The notes below the pieces were generated by a model, which was not told the DNA's origin, made no database searches, and was given only the letters and a program-made list of their open reading frames with translations. Shown one piece after another: positions 1 through 9,122 of a stretch of DNA of 57,396 nucleotides; position 1 is the stretch's first letter; the number at the start of each line of letters is the position of its first letter. The translations under genes and the position numbers were made by a program. This DNA is from Terriglobia bacterium (lineage in GTDB: Bacteria > Acidobacteriota > Terriglobia > Bryobacterales > Bryobacteraceae): NCBI GenBank assembly GCA_019242155.1, contig JAFAWA010000314.1, positions 1-57,396 on the forward strand. The letters run 5' to 3'.

Positions 1-1
1 C

Positions 2-607
2 GACATCGTTTTCAACCTGCATTACACGTCGGTGGGAACGCCGCAGACCGACCGCTCGAAGGTCGGGCTGGTATTCGCGAAGAATCCTCCGCAAAAGCGC
101 TACTGGATGTCTCCGGGCACGCCCGCGGCGTTCAACCTGGTAATTCCGGCGGGCGACAGCAATGCCGAGGTGGTAAGTGAAGTGACGGTGGGGATCGACG
201 GCGCACAGCTCGTTTACATCCAACCCCACATGCACCTGCGCGGCAAAGACTACGAAGTTCGCGTAATCTACACAACCGGCGAGACGGAGACGGTCTTCAA
301 GGGTAAATGGAACTTCGATTGGCAGATCGGATATGAGCTGGCCAAACCGCTTGCGGTGCCGAAGGGCACGCGCATTCTAACGGTCGCGCACTACGATAAT
401 TCGGTCAACAACAAATATAACCCCGATCCGACGAAAGATATTTTATGGGGCGATCAAAACTGGGACGAGATGCAGTCGGGTTTCCTCGGCCTGGTCTTCG
501 ATGTGAAGGCAGACGCCAACAAGGTGTTTTTGCCGTCCGGTCCAAGCTTGCTGCCTCGGGGCAAATTCGGCCCGACGCTGGCCACGGTGCAACTGCCGGT
601 AAAGTAG
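2..607 (+). CDS. Copper type II monooxygenase-like protein, C-terminal part (5' end outside window)
   Basis: The reading frame is open from base 2, so this is the tail of a longer secreted protein. The fragment resembles the second catalytic domain of peptidylglycine alpha-hydroxylating/dopamine beta-monooxygenases. It has an H-M-H pair (PHMHLRGKDYEV), matching the two histidines of the CuM site, and a later W-D-E-M, matching its methionine ligand. Such domains are often found in acidobacterial secreted proteins joined to thioredoxin-like or cytochrome c-like N-termini; whether that is so here cannot be seen. The substrate is unknown. The ORF track starts at an internal ATG (base 32), which is unlikely to be the real start. 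Confidence 0.75.
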   Translation, partial: DIVFNLHYTSVGTPQTDRSKVGLVFAKNPPQKRYWMSPGTPAAFNLVIPAGDSNAEVVSEVTVGIDGAQLVYIQPHMHLRGKDYEVRVIYTTGETETVFKGKWNFDWQIGYELAKPLAVPKGTRILTVAHYDNSVNNKYNPDPTKDILWGDQNWDEMQSGFLGLVFDVKADANKVFLPSGPSLLPRGKFGPTLATVQLPVK

Positions 608-658
608 AGGCCACGCGGCACGCCGGCCGGCCCTAGGCTGTAGGTCCTTCAAAAGCAC

Positions 659-1450
659 CTACGCGCCACCGAACAGCCGTTTCCATGCCGGCCGTCTGTC
701 TTTACGAAGACCGAGCAGCTTGCGGAATCGTTCCGCTTCCTGCTCGTTTAAAGGGCGGCTGAGGCGTACGAGTTCCACGGCTTCGAAACTGCGCGAGAAG
801 TGATCGATACAGTGCCAGCAGCCGCGGACATGGCGCTCCAACTCTTCGCGGCCAAGCCAGGTAGTACGGCCGTCGATTACATCGAGGAACGCCTTGGACG
901 CCAGGCAGCCGGGAGTGGCGGCGGCATAAGCGGCCCGGCCCAGAAATCGTCCATTCTCGGACAGTACGGTCTGCCGCCAGGCTTCGATCCGGCCGCGAAT
1001 GCGGTCCCCTGCAGTATCTCTGATCTTCTGCGCCGTTGCGGGCGCCATGCGCAACATAGTACCGGCCTGGGTAACCGTGTAGTTCATGGTTTCGAGCCAC
1101 ACTACCTGCCGCTCGACCAGTGTGAACGCTTCGAGCGCTTGCGTGAGCGCCTCGAGTTCAACCCCGACCTCCGGCTGCGGCCACGGCGCGGCGCGATCCA
1201 GGGCTTCCAGTACGTTTTGCCGTAACGCTAGAAGAAACTCCCTCTCGGAGAGCGGTTTCAGTGAAGAGAACAGGCCGGCATCCGGCGCGCCGATAGTCAT
1301 GAGCAGTGTATCCAGCGCCCCCATGTGCTCCGGCCGGTAATGGCCAAGGAGCGTTCTCACGCTGGGCACGTAGTTGGTAATGAAATACGACCACCCGTCG
1401 GGTACGTTGGCGCGGCAATCCCGGATCATATCGAAGCACGTGTAGACCAT
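659..1450 (-). CDS. Sigma-factor-like protein fused to a C-terminal zinc-binding anti-sigma-like motif
   Basis: A 263-residue probable regulator. Residues ~100-155 look like a sigma-70 region 4 helix-turn-helix (LTLVERQVVWLETMNYT followed by a recognition-like helix). The C-terminal part has H207-x3-C211-x2-C214 with a possible fourth ligand, C182, resembling the zinc anti-sigma (ZAS) motif. The N-terminal ~90 residues are only weakly like region 2. This combines a sigma-like part and a ZAS-like module in one chain. The start is an ATG after an AG-rich stretch. It is convergent with the copper monooxygenase gene. It could instead be a degenerate ECF relative without promoter activity; the role is inferred from motifs only. 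Confidence 0.5.
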   Translation of the reverse strand: MVYTCFDMIRDCRANVPDGWSYFITNYVPSVRTLLGHYRPEHMGALDTLLMTIGAPDAGLFSSLKPLSEREFLLALRQNVLEALDRAAPWPQPEVGVELEALTQALEAFTLVERQVVWLETMNYTVTQAGTMLRMAPATAQKIRDTAGDRIRGRIEAWRQTVLSENGRFLGRAAYAAATPGCLASKAFLDVIDGRTTWLGREELERHVRGCWHCIDHFSRSFEAVELVRLSRPLNEQEAERFRKLLGLRKDRRPAWKRLFGGA

Positions 1451-1484
1451 CTTCTAGATCGTAATCCGGGGCCGGGCTGTGATC

Positions 1485-2228
1485 CTACTTTACGTTCTCA
1501 TTCAGCCATCGAAGCATTTCGAACTGCCGGTCCGCGTTCCCCAGCGCCACTTCGAGATTGCAGTACCGCAGGCCGCGCGCCGCCGCCAAGCGTGAGAGTG
1601 ACCCATCATCTTCTTTCGGCTTGCTCTGTTGCAGCACCACGTTGTACGGCGACATGGCGAGGATGGCGAAATCGGAGCGATCGGTGCATAAGAAAAAGGC
1701 GTGGGGATTGGCGGGCTCACGGAGCGAAACGGAGTCGCTGATATCTACTTCGTCCTTTACCGAGTATGCTTCCGAGTTGTTATGCAAGGCGACCAGCACG
1801 CCCCGATCCCTCGGAAGCAGAGCTTTCAGCAGGCGCTCCCGGCCGCGGTCCAGTACGGCGAGCGCGGAGTTCACCCGTTGCGGGTTCCAGTCGGGGTTCA
1901 GGTTTTTCAAGTTGGCCTCCGCTCCGGCGCGCGAAAACATTCGGTTCGGATCGAGTTCTCCACCCTCAAGACTCACGTTGCGCGTGTTGCCTTCGATCAA
2001 AAACGCGGTTCCCTCGTGCGTCTCCATAAACCGGAGCAGCACCCGCCGTGCTGTTTCTTCGTTGCCATGAATGAGTAAGTAATGGCGGCGGGAATTTCCG
2101 TGGCGCACGATGCGGAAGCGCGCGTTATTCAGACTAATATGTTTGGGGCGGAGAAATGGAAGCCAGCCGAAGGCGAAATGGCGCCGCGACAGGGAAGCTG
2201 AACTGCCACGCGCCCGGCGCTGATTCAA
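1485..2228 (-). CDS. M14/AstE-like zinc hydrolase-like protein of unknown substrate
   Basis: Predicted 247 residues from a TTG start with a GGGGAG Shine-Dalgarno-like stretch eight bases upstream. I read H54-G-N-E57 followed by T-A, then D-P-N-R-M-F at ~93-98 and H149-N-N. These match the layout of the succinylglutamate desuccinylase/aspartoacylase branch of M14 metallocarboxypeptidases (HxxE, the NR substrate-binding pair, and the third zinc ligand H). The match rests on these short motifs and spacing only. The N-terminus contains S-R-R-H-F-A-F, which may be a weak twin-arginine-like or simply basic leader. No partner gene is evident. Confidence 0.45.
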   Translation of the reverse strand: MNQRRARGSSASLSRRHFAFGWLPFLRPKHISLNNARFRIVRHGNSRRHYLLIHGNEETARRVLLRFMETHEGTAFLIEGNTRNVSLEGGELDPNRMFSRAGAEANLKNLNPDWNPQRVNSALAVLDRGRERLLKALLPRDRGVLVALHNNSEAYSVKDEVDISDSVSLREPANPHAFFLCTDRSDFAILAMSPYNVVLQQSKPKEDDGSLSRLAAARGLRYCNLEVALGNADRQFEMLRWLNENVK

Positions 2229-2354
2229 TCGGGATTCTCCCCGGCAATTTTCTTGTGTTTTGGTTTTTTGCGGGAGCTTTTTGGCTGAATCCGCTTGGTT
2301 GAGGGAACGGGCCCCACGCGCTCGCGAGCAATGGCTTTCACTTCTTTCGCCAGG

Positions 2355-2762
2355 TCAAACTTCTTTTTCCTTTTCCGGGGCAATCATCCTCTCCACGGCC
2401 AACGCCAGCATTTCCGGCGTGAACGGTTTGTGCAGAAAAGCTACCCGCCCTGGCGCGGCGGCTTCGAGTATGCTCATGTCGATAAGGTAGCCGCTGTCTA
2501 CCAGCACGCGCACCGCACCGCTTCGCGCGAGCATTTGCAACGCCAATTCGTCCACGCTCAACCCCGGCATGGTTGCGTCCAACACAGCGACCTCGAACGC
2601 ATCCGGGTGCGCCTGTGATAACGCCGCGGCCTCACCGGTAGTATCGCAGGTCTTCACGGAAAATCCCCGGCGTTGCAGATAAATGCTCATCATTTTGAGC
2701 AGGGCCGGTTCATCGTCTACGATTAGAATGCGCTTCTGTCCCACGGGTTCATGGCTTGGCAT
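2355..2762 (-). CDS. Stand-alone response regulator receiver domain
   Basis: At 135 residues this is a single receiver domain with no output domain. It has the acidic pair D16-D17 (ILIVDDEP), the phospho-acceptor D62 (VLDATMPG), S90 in the Thr/Ser position and K112 (HKPF). The C-terminus is a short charged tail (EKEKEV). Such CheY-like proteins pass phosphate between kinases or bind a partner protein. Its cognate kinase is not adjacent; hybrid kinases encoded at 14.5-16.1 kb and 37.6-41.2 kb in this window are possible but unproven sources. It is divergent from yjbQ, with 16 bp between the start codons. Confidence 0.85.
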   Translation of the reverse strand: MPSHEPVGQKRILIVDDEPALLKMMSIYLQRRGFSVKTCDTTGEAAALSQAHPDAFEVAVLDATMPGLSVDELALQMLARSGAVRVLVDSGYLIDMSILEAAAPGRVAFLHKPFTPEMLALAVERMIAPEKEKEV

Positions 2763-2778
2763 GTCGTAAGATTTCGCT

Positions 2779-3192
2779 ATGAAATTTCACACCGATTATT
2801 TAACATTTAAGACTCGCAATCACCGCGAATATATTAACATTACCTCACAAGTGGAAAGCGCATTGCGCACCAGCGCCATTCAGGAAGGCATGATTCTGGT
2901 GTCGGCGATGCATATCACAGCGGGCGTGTGGGTCAATGACGCCGAGGATGGGTTGATTGCGGACATCGATGAGTGGCTGGAGAAACTCGCCCCATTCCGC
3001 CAGGATTACCGGCACCACAGGACCGGCGAAACCAACGGCGACTCTCATCTCAAGAGTCTGCTGGTCCACCATGAAGTGATCGTTCCCGTAACCAAGGGCA
3101 GATTGGATTTCGGACCATGGCAGCAGATTTATTATGCCGAGTTTGACGGGCAGCGGCCGAAGCGCGTCGTCATCAAAGTGATGGGCGAGTAG
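2779..3192 (+). CDS. yjbQ: YjbQ/UPF0047 family protein
   Basis: A full-length member of the YjbQ family at 137 residues. The conserved blocks are present: I-T-x-Q-V near residue 22, [19 protein letters not shown] in the centre, HLKS and the C-terminal [14 protein letters not shown] followed by a K-R-V-V-I-K strand. Some family members have been reported to have weak thiamine-phosphate synthase activity, but the physiological role is unsettled. The gene stands alone between a receiver-domain gene and homoserine dehydrogenase. Confidence 0.9.
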   Translation: MKFHTDYLTFKTRNHREYINITSQVESALRTSAIQEGMILVSAMHITAGVWVNDAEDGLIADIDEWLEKLAPFRQDYRHHRTGETNGDSHLKSLLVHHEVIVPVTKGRLDFGPWQQIYYAEFDGQRPKRVVIKVMGE

Positions 3193-3253
3193 ATCGCGGA
3201 AGAATGAGCCGGTCCTAGAGCGACCTCAGTAGAATGGTCGAGGTGCTCTCTTT

Positions 3254-4231
3254 GTGCCGGTCGATGTGAAACTGGCCATTGTCGGCTATGGCAACGTGAG
3301 CCGCGCGCTGGTGCGGCTGTTGCGCGAAAGGCGGCAGCAGTATCCGTTTCAGATCACCGGCATTCACACGCTGCATCACGGCACCGCTATGAATGCCGCC
3401 GGCTTGGATGCCGACCCGGAGTTCGGCCCGCGTGTCCCGTGTTTCGGAGCTTTTCTGGATGGTGCATGCGCAGATGCGCTTGTGGAACTGACCACGCTCG
3501 AGCCCTTGACCGGCGAGCCGGCTGCGAGCCACATGCGCGCGGCACTCGCCCGTGGCATGCACGTGGTGACGGCGAACAAAGGCCCAATCGCACATTGCTA
3601 TGCTGCGCTGCGCGACGAGGCCGAAGCGCGCGGCGTGAAGTTCCGTTTCGAATCGACCGTAATGGATGGCGCGCCGGTCTTCAATGTCTGGCGCAACCAT
3701 CTCCCGGCGGTGAAGGTCCTGGGGTTCACCGGCGCGTTGAACTCAACCTCCAAAATCGTGGTGGAAACGATGGAGCGCGGCGGCTCTTTTGCAGACGGCC
3801 TGGCAGCCGCCCGCAATTTGGGAATCACCGAAGGGGACGGCTCCTACGACGTGGAGGGCTGGGATTCCGCTTGCAAGACCGCGGCCTTAGCGAATGTACT
3901 GCTCGACGCGCGGACGACACCGCAGCTAGTGTACAGGCGCGGCATCACGCGGCTGACACCGAAGCGCGCGGCAGCGATCGCAAAGCGAGGCAAGACGGTC
4001 CGTCTGGTAAGCCGGGCCCGGCGCACGCCGTCGTCCTCTGGACACCGCGTGCTGCTCCAGGTTCGCGCAGAGATTCTGGACCGCACAGACATTCTGGCCT
4101 CCGCGGGAGGCACATCCAACCTCATCCTTTTCCACACCGATTTGATGGGCACATTCGGCACTGTTTCGGTGAATCCGACTGTCGAACAGACCGCCTACGG
4201 TGTGTTCAGCGATCTGGTGAGTTTACTGTGA
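3254..4231 (+). CDS. hom: Homoserine dehydrogenase
   Basis: NAD(P)-dependent reduction of aspartate semialdehyde to homoserine, the branch point to methionine and threonine. The 325-residue protein opens with a Rossmann motif (AIVGYGNVSRALVRLL) and has T-A-N-K-G-P in the mid region, then the catalytic-domain stretch GFTGALNSTSK and EGDGSYDVEGWDSACK. It ends without an ACT domain, so it is the short form that lacks the C-terminal regulatory domain. The start is GTG with GAGGTG upstream. It is probably monocistronic, and a hairpin lies between it and the convergent ADOP gene. The metX and metW genes that would use its product lie at the other end of the window. Confidence 0.9.
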   Translation: MPVDVKLAIVGYGNVSRALVRLLRERRQQYPFQITGIHTLHHGTAMNAAGLDADPEFGPRVPCFGAFLDGACADALVELTTLEPLTGEPAASHMRAALARGMHVVTANKGPIAHCYAALRDEAEARGVKFRFESTVMDGAPVFNVWRNHLPAVKVLGFTGALNSTSKIVVETMERGGSFADGLAAARNLGITEGDGSYDVEGWDSACKTAALANVLLDARTTPQLVYRRGITRLTPKRAAAIAKRGKTVRLVSRARRTPSSSGHRVLLQVRAEILDRTDILASAGGTSNLILFHTDLMGTFGTVSVNPTVEQTAYGVFSDLVSLL

Positions 4232-4258
4232 AGGTCAGGCCGCGTGTCCCCGCCCGAG

Positions 4259-4275
4259 CCCAGGGTTCGCCTGGG
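4259..4275. terminator. Perfect 6-bp hairpin between convergent genes
   Basis: CCCAGG, loop GTTCG, CCTGGG, located between the stops of hom (+) and the ADOP permease (-). No T-run follows on either strand, so this is at best a weak or Rho-assisted terminator. Confidence 0.35.
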
Positions 4276-4287
4276 AGCGAATAGCAG

Positions 4288-6933
4288 TCATTCATGTCTC
4301 AAAGCGACCGCCGGATCGACGTTCATAGCCCGGCGTGCCGGCACCAGGCAGGCGAACAGCGCGACGGAAATTAGGATCACCGGCGCGCCTGTCATCGTAA
4401 CGGGATCGTAGGGCGACACGCTCACCAACTGCGATTGCAAAATGCGATTCACTGCAAGCGATCCAGCCAAGCCGAGAATCAGACCAATCGCCGCCGGCAA
4501 CATGCCATCGCGAAGGACCATCTTGCGGATGTCTTCGGCTGCCGCCCCAATGGCCATCCGAATGCCGATTTCTTTCGTGCGTTGGCTCACCGATTGCGCG
4601 ATCACGGCATAAAGCCCGACAACAGCCAACAGCAGGGCAATCAGAGCGAAAACGGGCGACACCGCCGCTTGTTTCCCCAACTCGCTGTGTTCGGCATCCA
4701 TGGAATCGCGATCAAATGCGAAGTGGGCTTTTAAGGTAGTGAGATCCCCCAGCAACACATCGGGGTCGAGTTTCTGTACCTTGGCTCGAACGGGGCGCGC
4801 CAGTTGGTCCTGCGACACAGGTGCTCGCACGAGCAAGTAAGCGCGCCTACCCGGGGGCTCTTGGTGGAGCGGTACGTAAACGAGCGGCTTGAAACGCTGC
4901 CGGAGCGCGTCTCCCTGCATGATATTTGAAACGACGCCCACCACCACACGCCATTCTCCGGGCTTCCCCTGCTCCATCGCACGAATGCGTTTACCGAGCG
5001 GCTGTTCTCCAGGCCAGAAGGTGGCCGCAAAGCTTTCGTTCACCACGGCAACCGGCAGTGCCGCCGGACGATCGCGGTCGTCGAAACCACGGCCGATGGC
5101 CGGGGCGGCTCCTACGGCCAGGAAATAGTCGGGTCCGACGCTCAGAAATCCGAGGTCCTGCTCGCCCGGACGTCCCTCGATTTCAAAGCTCCGCAAATTC
5201 ACGAAGCTCACAGGCAGGGTGCTGGCCACCGCTTCCCGCTCAATCCCTGGAATGGTCCGCAATTGCTCCTCGAGCCGGTTAAAATACGCACGCCGTGCCT
5301 CCGCGGCGGAATACTTGTCAGACGGCAATCTTAGGGATCCCACCAGGACGTGTTCAGGATCGCGTACTCCGGTTTTTGCGCTGACGATCGCGACGAAGCT
5401 CCGCACCAGGACGCCCGCTCCCGATAGCAGTACAATCGCAAAAGCCATCTGGCCCACTACCAACACCCGCGCGAGCCGAGTTCCGCGCGGACCCTCGGTT
5501 ACCCCGCGACAGTCACCCCTGAGAGCCCCGCTCAAGCTCATTCTTACAATCCTGCTGATGGGCGGAAGAGAAACCAAAATGGCCACGACGGCGGAAGTGG
5601 CCGCGAGGTAAGCAAGCGTGCCGGAATTGACCGAGTAGTCCACGACCTGATAGGGGGAAAAGGTGGCCACTGCCCAAGTGCGCACAGCCCACTTGGCCAT
5701 CCACCAACCAAGTGCCCCGCCCGCGCCCGCCAGTAGAATGCTCTCGGAAAGGATCTGGAGGACCATCCGCCCGCGGCCCGCACCGAGTGCGATGCGCGTG
5801 GCGAATTCACGTGAGCGGCTAATCGTTCGCGCGAGGCTTAGATTGGCCAGGTTGGCGCAGGCGATCAGCAATACCAGACACGCCCCCGCCCACAGCGAAC
5901 CGAAGATTCTGGGTGCATTCTCGCCCGCGATTGCAGCCGAATAAGTAAACAGATTGGCGAGCAGGTTGCGATTTGTGACCGGGTAGTCGGCTTCGAGACG
6001 GCGGTTGATAGTCGCGAGTTCCGTGCGAGCCTCTGGGAGATCTGCGTCGTCGCGCAACCGGCCAACCACTTCGAAACTTCCGGGCGTCAGACCCCTTTTC
6101 AGCAGCGCGGGAGTATGCGCGATGGGCACCCACATATCCCCCTGGGTGGGAAAATCGAGGCCATCAGGCATCACCCCGATGATGCTGGCAGGCGCTCCGT
6201 TGATCTGGACAGCGAGGCCGGCGATATCCGCGCGTTTACGAAACCGGCTTTCCCAAAAGCGATAGTTGAGGATCGCCACCGGTGCTGCTCCCGGAGCTTC
6301 ATCGGACGGCACAAAATCCCTCCCTAGTATCGGCCGCACGCCCAGCAACCGGAACAGGTTTGTGCTCACATTGAACGCGAAGGTATCGGTGGGACGTTCC
6401 TGTCTCTCACGGAGAACAACGAGGCCGTCCGCGATAAACGCCATGCGTTGAAAAGCATGCGCCTGCGAACGCCAATCCTCAAAATCCGGATAAGAGACGC
6501 AACATCGCCCTGATGGATCCCTCTCCTGGATGAACAAGAGGCGATCGCTTCCTTTGACGAGCGGAGCTCCCCGAAACAGGATCGCGTCCATCACCGTGAA
6601 CACGGTGACATTCAACGCAATTGCAAGAGTAAGGGTCGCGATGGCCGCCAGAGTAAACGCCCAGTCCCGCCGCAAGGTGCGGAGTCCGTAGCAGAGTTCC
6701 TGAAAAATCTGATCGAGCCAAACCGGGACCCATACGGCGCGAGTATCCTCTGCAATCAGCGTGACGTTCCCGAAATTACGCAAGGCCCTCAAGCGTGCCT
6801 CTTGCGGCGCCAAGCCGTCCATTTGACGCTGTTCCGCGTCCTCCTCGAGGTGGAACTGGAGTTCGGCTCGCAGTTCCGCCTCTTTGTCAGAACTGTGCAG
6901 CAACCAAACTAGTTTGCGGATGAAGGCGTTCAA
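4288..6933 (-). CDS. ADOP-family MacB/FtsX-like permease
   Basis: A large permease of the acidobacterial duplicated orphan permease type, predicted 881 residues. Order: a short N-terminal prefix domain (FIRKLVWLLHSSDKEAELRAELQFHLEE), a first transmembrane helix (TLAAIATLTLAIALNVTVF), a MacB-like periplasmic core, three FtsX-type helices, then a second core and a second FtsX block ending in R-H-E. No ATP-binding gene is adjacent, which is usual for this family. The ORF track starts at 7095, but I prefer TTG at 6933: it overlaps the PadR stop codon (ATTGA) and gives the expected prefix-domain start. It is probably co-transcribed with and controlled by the PadR gene. The substrate is unknown. 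Confidence 0.85.
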   Translation of the reverse strand: MNAFIRKLVWLLHSSDKEAELRAELQFHLEEDAEQRQMDGLAPQEARLRALRNFGNVTLIAEDTRAVWVPVWLDQIFQELCYGLRTLRRDWAFTLAAIATLTLAIALNVTVFTVMDAILFRGAPLVKGSDRLLFIQERDPSGRCCVSYPDFEDWRSQAHAFQRMAFIADGLVVLRERQERPTDTFAFNVSTNLFRLLGVRPILGRDFVPSDEAPGAAPVAILNYRFWESRFRKRADIAGLAVQINGAPASIIGVMPDGLDFPTQGDMWVPIAHTPALLKRGLTPGSFEVVGRLRDDADLPEARTELATINRRLEADYPVTNRNLLANLFTYSAAIAGENAPRIFGSLWAGACLVLLIACANLANLSLARTISRSREFATRIALGAGRGRMVLQILSESILLAGAGGALGWWMAKWAVRTWAVATFSPYQVVDYSVNSGTLAYLAATSAVVAILVSLPPISRIVRMSLSGALRGDCRGVTEGPRGTRLARVLVVGQMAFAIVLLSGAGVLVRSFVAIVSAKTGVRDPEHVLVGSLRLPSDKYSAAEARRAYFNRLEEQLRTIPGIEREAVASTLPVSFVNLRSFEIEGRPGEQDLGFLSVGPDYFLAVGAAPAIGRGFDDRDRPAALPVAVVNESFAATFWPGEQPLGKRIRAMEQGKPGEWRVVVGVVSNIMQGDALRQRFKPLVYVPLHQEPPGRRAYLLVRAPVSQDQLARPVRAKVQKLDPDVLLGDLTTLKAHFAFDRDSMDAEHSELGKQAAVSPVFALIALLLAVVGLYAVIAQSVSQRTKEIGIRMAIGAAAEDIRKMVLRDGMLPAAIGLILGLAGSLAVNRILQSQLVSVSPYDPVTMTGAPVILISVALFACLVPARRAMNVDPAVALRHE

Positions 6934-7286
6934 TGGCCCTCCTCGTCGACTGGATTCAAAACCAATCCCATCGCCCGCGAGAACGTTTCCCATTTCGACC
7001 GTTCGGTTACGAGTTGTTTGCGTCCGAGCCGTGTGAGGCGGTAAAACCTTGCGCGCTTTCCTTTCTCGGACAAATCCCAATCCGCTTCTATCCAACCCTT
7101 AGCCTCCAATCGATGGAGCGCGGGATATAGTGACCCGGTTTCGACTTGGAGGACATCTTCCGATGCCCATTGGATGTGTTGGGCGATTGCGTGGCCATGA
7201 GAAGGGCCGGCCAGCAGAGTGCGAAGGATGAGTAGGTCGAGCGTGCCTTGCAGGAGTTCGACACGCGAAGTGGGCTCTCGATCCAT
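6930..7286 (-). CDS. PadR family transcriptional repressor
   Basis: A compact 118-residue winged-helix protein with the classic PadR opening (LLQGTLDLLILRTL, then G-P-S-H-G-H-A-I), the wing sequence (VETGSLYPALHRLEAKGWI) and YRLTRLGRK. The short form lacks the long C-terminal dimerisation domain and relies on a final helix. It lies upstream of and overlaps the ADOP permease gene, a standard pairing in Acidobacteriota, so it most likely represses its own operon in response to a compound handled by the permease. Two dyads just upstream of its ATG are the likely operators. Confidence 0.92.
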   Translation of the reverse strand: MDREPTSRVELLQGTLDLLILRTLLAGPSHGHAIAQHIQWASEDVLQVETGSLYPALHRLEAKGWIEADWDLSEKGKRARFYRLTRLGRKQLVTERSKWETFSRAMGLVLNPVDEEGH

Positions 7287-7289
7287 TAT

Positions 7290-7325
7290 GTAGACATCCT
7301 ACGATTATTTGTGTAGATTGTCTAC
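7290..7325 (-). promoter_or_regulatory. Two 13-bp GTAG-N5-CTAC dyads upstream of padR
   Basis: GTAGACATCCTAC (7290-7302) and GTAGATTGTCTAC (7313-7325) share the form GTAG-N5-CTAC, the second with arms extended to GTAGA/TCTAC. Their centres are 23 bp apart, about two helical turns. They lie 4-39 bp upstream of the padR start codon, where a repressor would block transcription. Inferred PadR operators. Confidence 0.5.
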
Positions 7326-7416
7326 TCCGCTAATTCAGGGCTGATCAATTTAACAGAAGAATGCAGTCGTTTCCGACTTACAGACCCACACATCAGACCT
7401 GGACCGGAACCGGATT

Positions 7417-8885
7417 CTACTTTGTGCGGGCCAGATACGTATCGATACCGCCCTCATGCAGTATCAGTTCCGTCGCCCGGCCGCCTCCGTCCGTCACAAA
7501 GGTGAGCTGGGCATTGAAGGCCTTGAAGAAAAAGTCGTGTATGCCTTGCGGAAACACCGGAATCGTCTGGTCTCTGATCTGCGCGGACAAACCGTCGTGC
7601 TCTCGTACGAACGTCATACGAAAATCATTCATCTGATAGCTTCCGATGTAACCTTCATACAACTTTGGATCGACGGTGATCTCTCGCTGGCTCTCTGGAG
7701 GAACTCCCAGCGCAATTTCCAGGAGTTGGGATGCGATTCCGGCCGCACCAGCGGCATCGGAATTCATGAGCACCACAATCCCGGCTCGCCTGTCGGGCGT
7801 AATCAACACCATCGTGCTGGTCCCCTGTTGCGAGCCGCCATGGCCCCGTCCGCTACGCCCCCCGTTGTTCCGGCCTCCCACCCAAGTCCGTAAACGATGC
7901 GTCCGAGCCTGTCCGAGGGTATCAGCGGTGTCCACATGATGTCTCTGGTGCTGCGCTTCACAAGCCGATCCTGGAGCATCGCCACTTCAAATTGCGCCAT
8001 ATCTTTCGCGGAGGACAGCCAGCCGCCTCCAGGAACTTTGTAGCTGGAGTCCAGATATTCCGCGTTTACTACGGTGCCGGACCGGTCTCTCGAGTAGAAG
8101 CGCGTGCGCAGCGGGATGATGGCGAAGCGATCGTCTGGAACTGTTTGAAGCATGCCTGCAGGAGCCAAAACATGCTGCCGCACGTAGTCCGCATACTTTT
8201 GGCCCGACGCTCCTTCGATCACACATCCGACCAGAATGTACCCCTGGGAGGAATAGTTGAAGTGTGTTCCAGGCTTAGCCACGAGCGCATCGTTCGCGAA
8301 AAACTTCAACCCGGCTTCGATTCCGTTTTCAAAATGACGCGTGTTGCCCACCTCGGGATCGGACTGCGATACCCAGTAGGGCAGTTCAGGCACGTTGTAG
8401 TAACGGATTCCGCCGAGGTGTGCGAGGAGTTCTCGCGTGGTAATCGGCCACTGCTTGGAGGGGAAGGCCGGGCAGTACTTCTGCACGGGGACGTCAAGAT
8501 CGAGCTCTCCATCCTGCCAAAGGGACATCGCCGCAGTCGCAGTGATCGGTTTTGAAATCGAGGCAAGGCGGTACAGCGTTTCGGATGTGGCAGGAACAGA
8601 GTTCTCCAGATCCGCCATTCCAAAGCCCCGTGACCACACGAGTTCCCCATCCTCTACAACGGCGACGGACATACCCGGCACTTTACTCGCCTCGATGAAG
8701 TTCGAGATCGCGCTTTCCATCCGGGCTTGCTTCTCGACAGCAAGCGTCGCGGTCTGAGCGACTGCGCAACTCGCAGCTAGTACGTACGCGAGCAGCCGAA
8801 CAGTGACTGTCGCTATCTTCTGACCGGTACACGGGAGGTAATCGGCGTTGCGAGATGTGTCCTGATTCATGTTTGACTCGACCAT
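7417..8885 (-). pseudogene. Serine hydrolase (class C beta-lactamase family), frameshifted
   Basis: Two overlapping frames together make one beta-lactamase/penicillin-binding-type hydrolase. The first (from 8885) has a signal-peptide-like segment (LLAYVLAASCAVAQ), the S-I-S-K nucleophile motif and F-N-Y-S-S in the Y-x-N position, then ends in nonsense after YGLGWE. The second (to 7417) picks up with G-H-G-G, the third catalytic motif, and TMVLITPDRRAGIVVLMNSD plus a C-terminal domain. The switch falls at a run of six G on the coding strand (7858-7863). One extra G would restore a single frame. It is either an assembly/sequencing error or a recent inactivation. The start could also be the ATG at 8870. 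Confidence 0.75.
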
Positions 8886-9122
8886 CGCCGAGCGCGACCG
8901 AACGATCTATGATCCTTACTCGCTCACCCGTCCGCGCGAGTCTTTTGATCGTATCTCAAAATGAAGTCTTCACCTTGCTCGTCGGCATGACCGGTTCCGC
9001 GCGGCTTCCGTTTAGTTTTACGAGGACGCTAGATCCTGGTGCCCCGAACGTTGATCAATTCGCTCCTGCGCGGCGTGCAGGCTGGAAGTAACTTTACCGC
9101 TCCGGCGGGTTACCATCGAGGA

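Noticed and set aside
2134-2331. 65-residue ORF upstream of the M14-like gene
   Set aside because: Overlaps the start of that gene in another frame and has no motif or ribosome site.
3439-4284. 281-residue ORF overlapping homoserine dehydrogenase in another frame
   Set aside because: The hom frame carries all family motifs; this one is Arg/Gly-rich with no motif.
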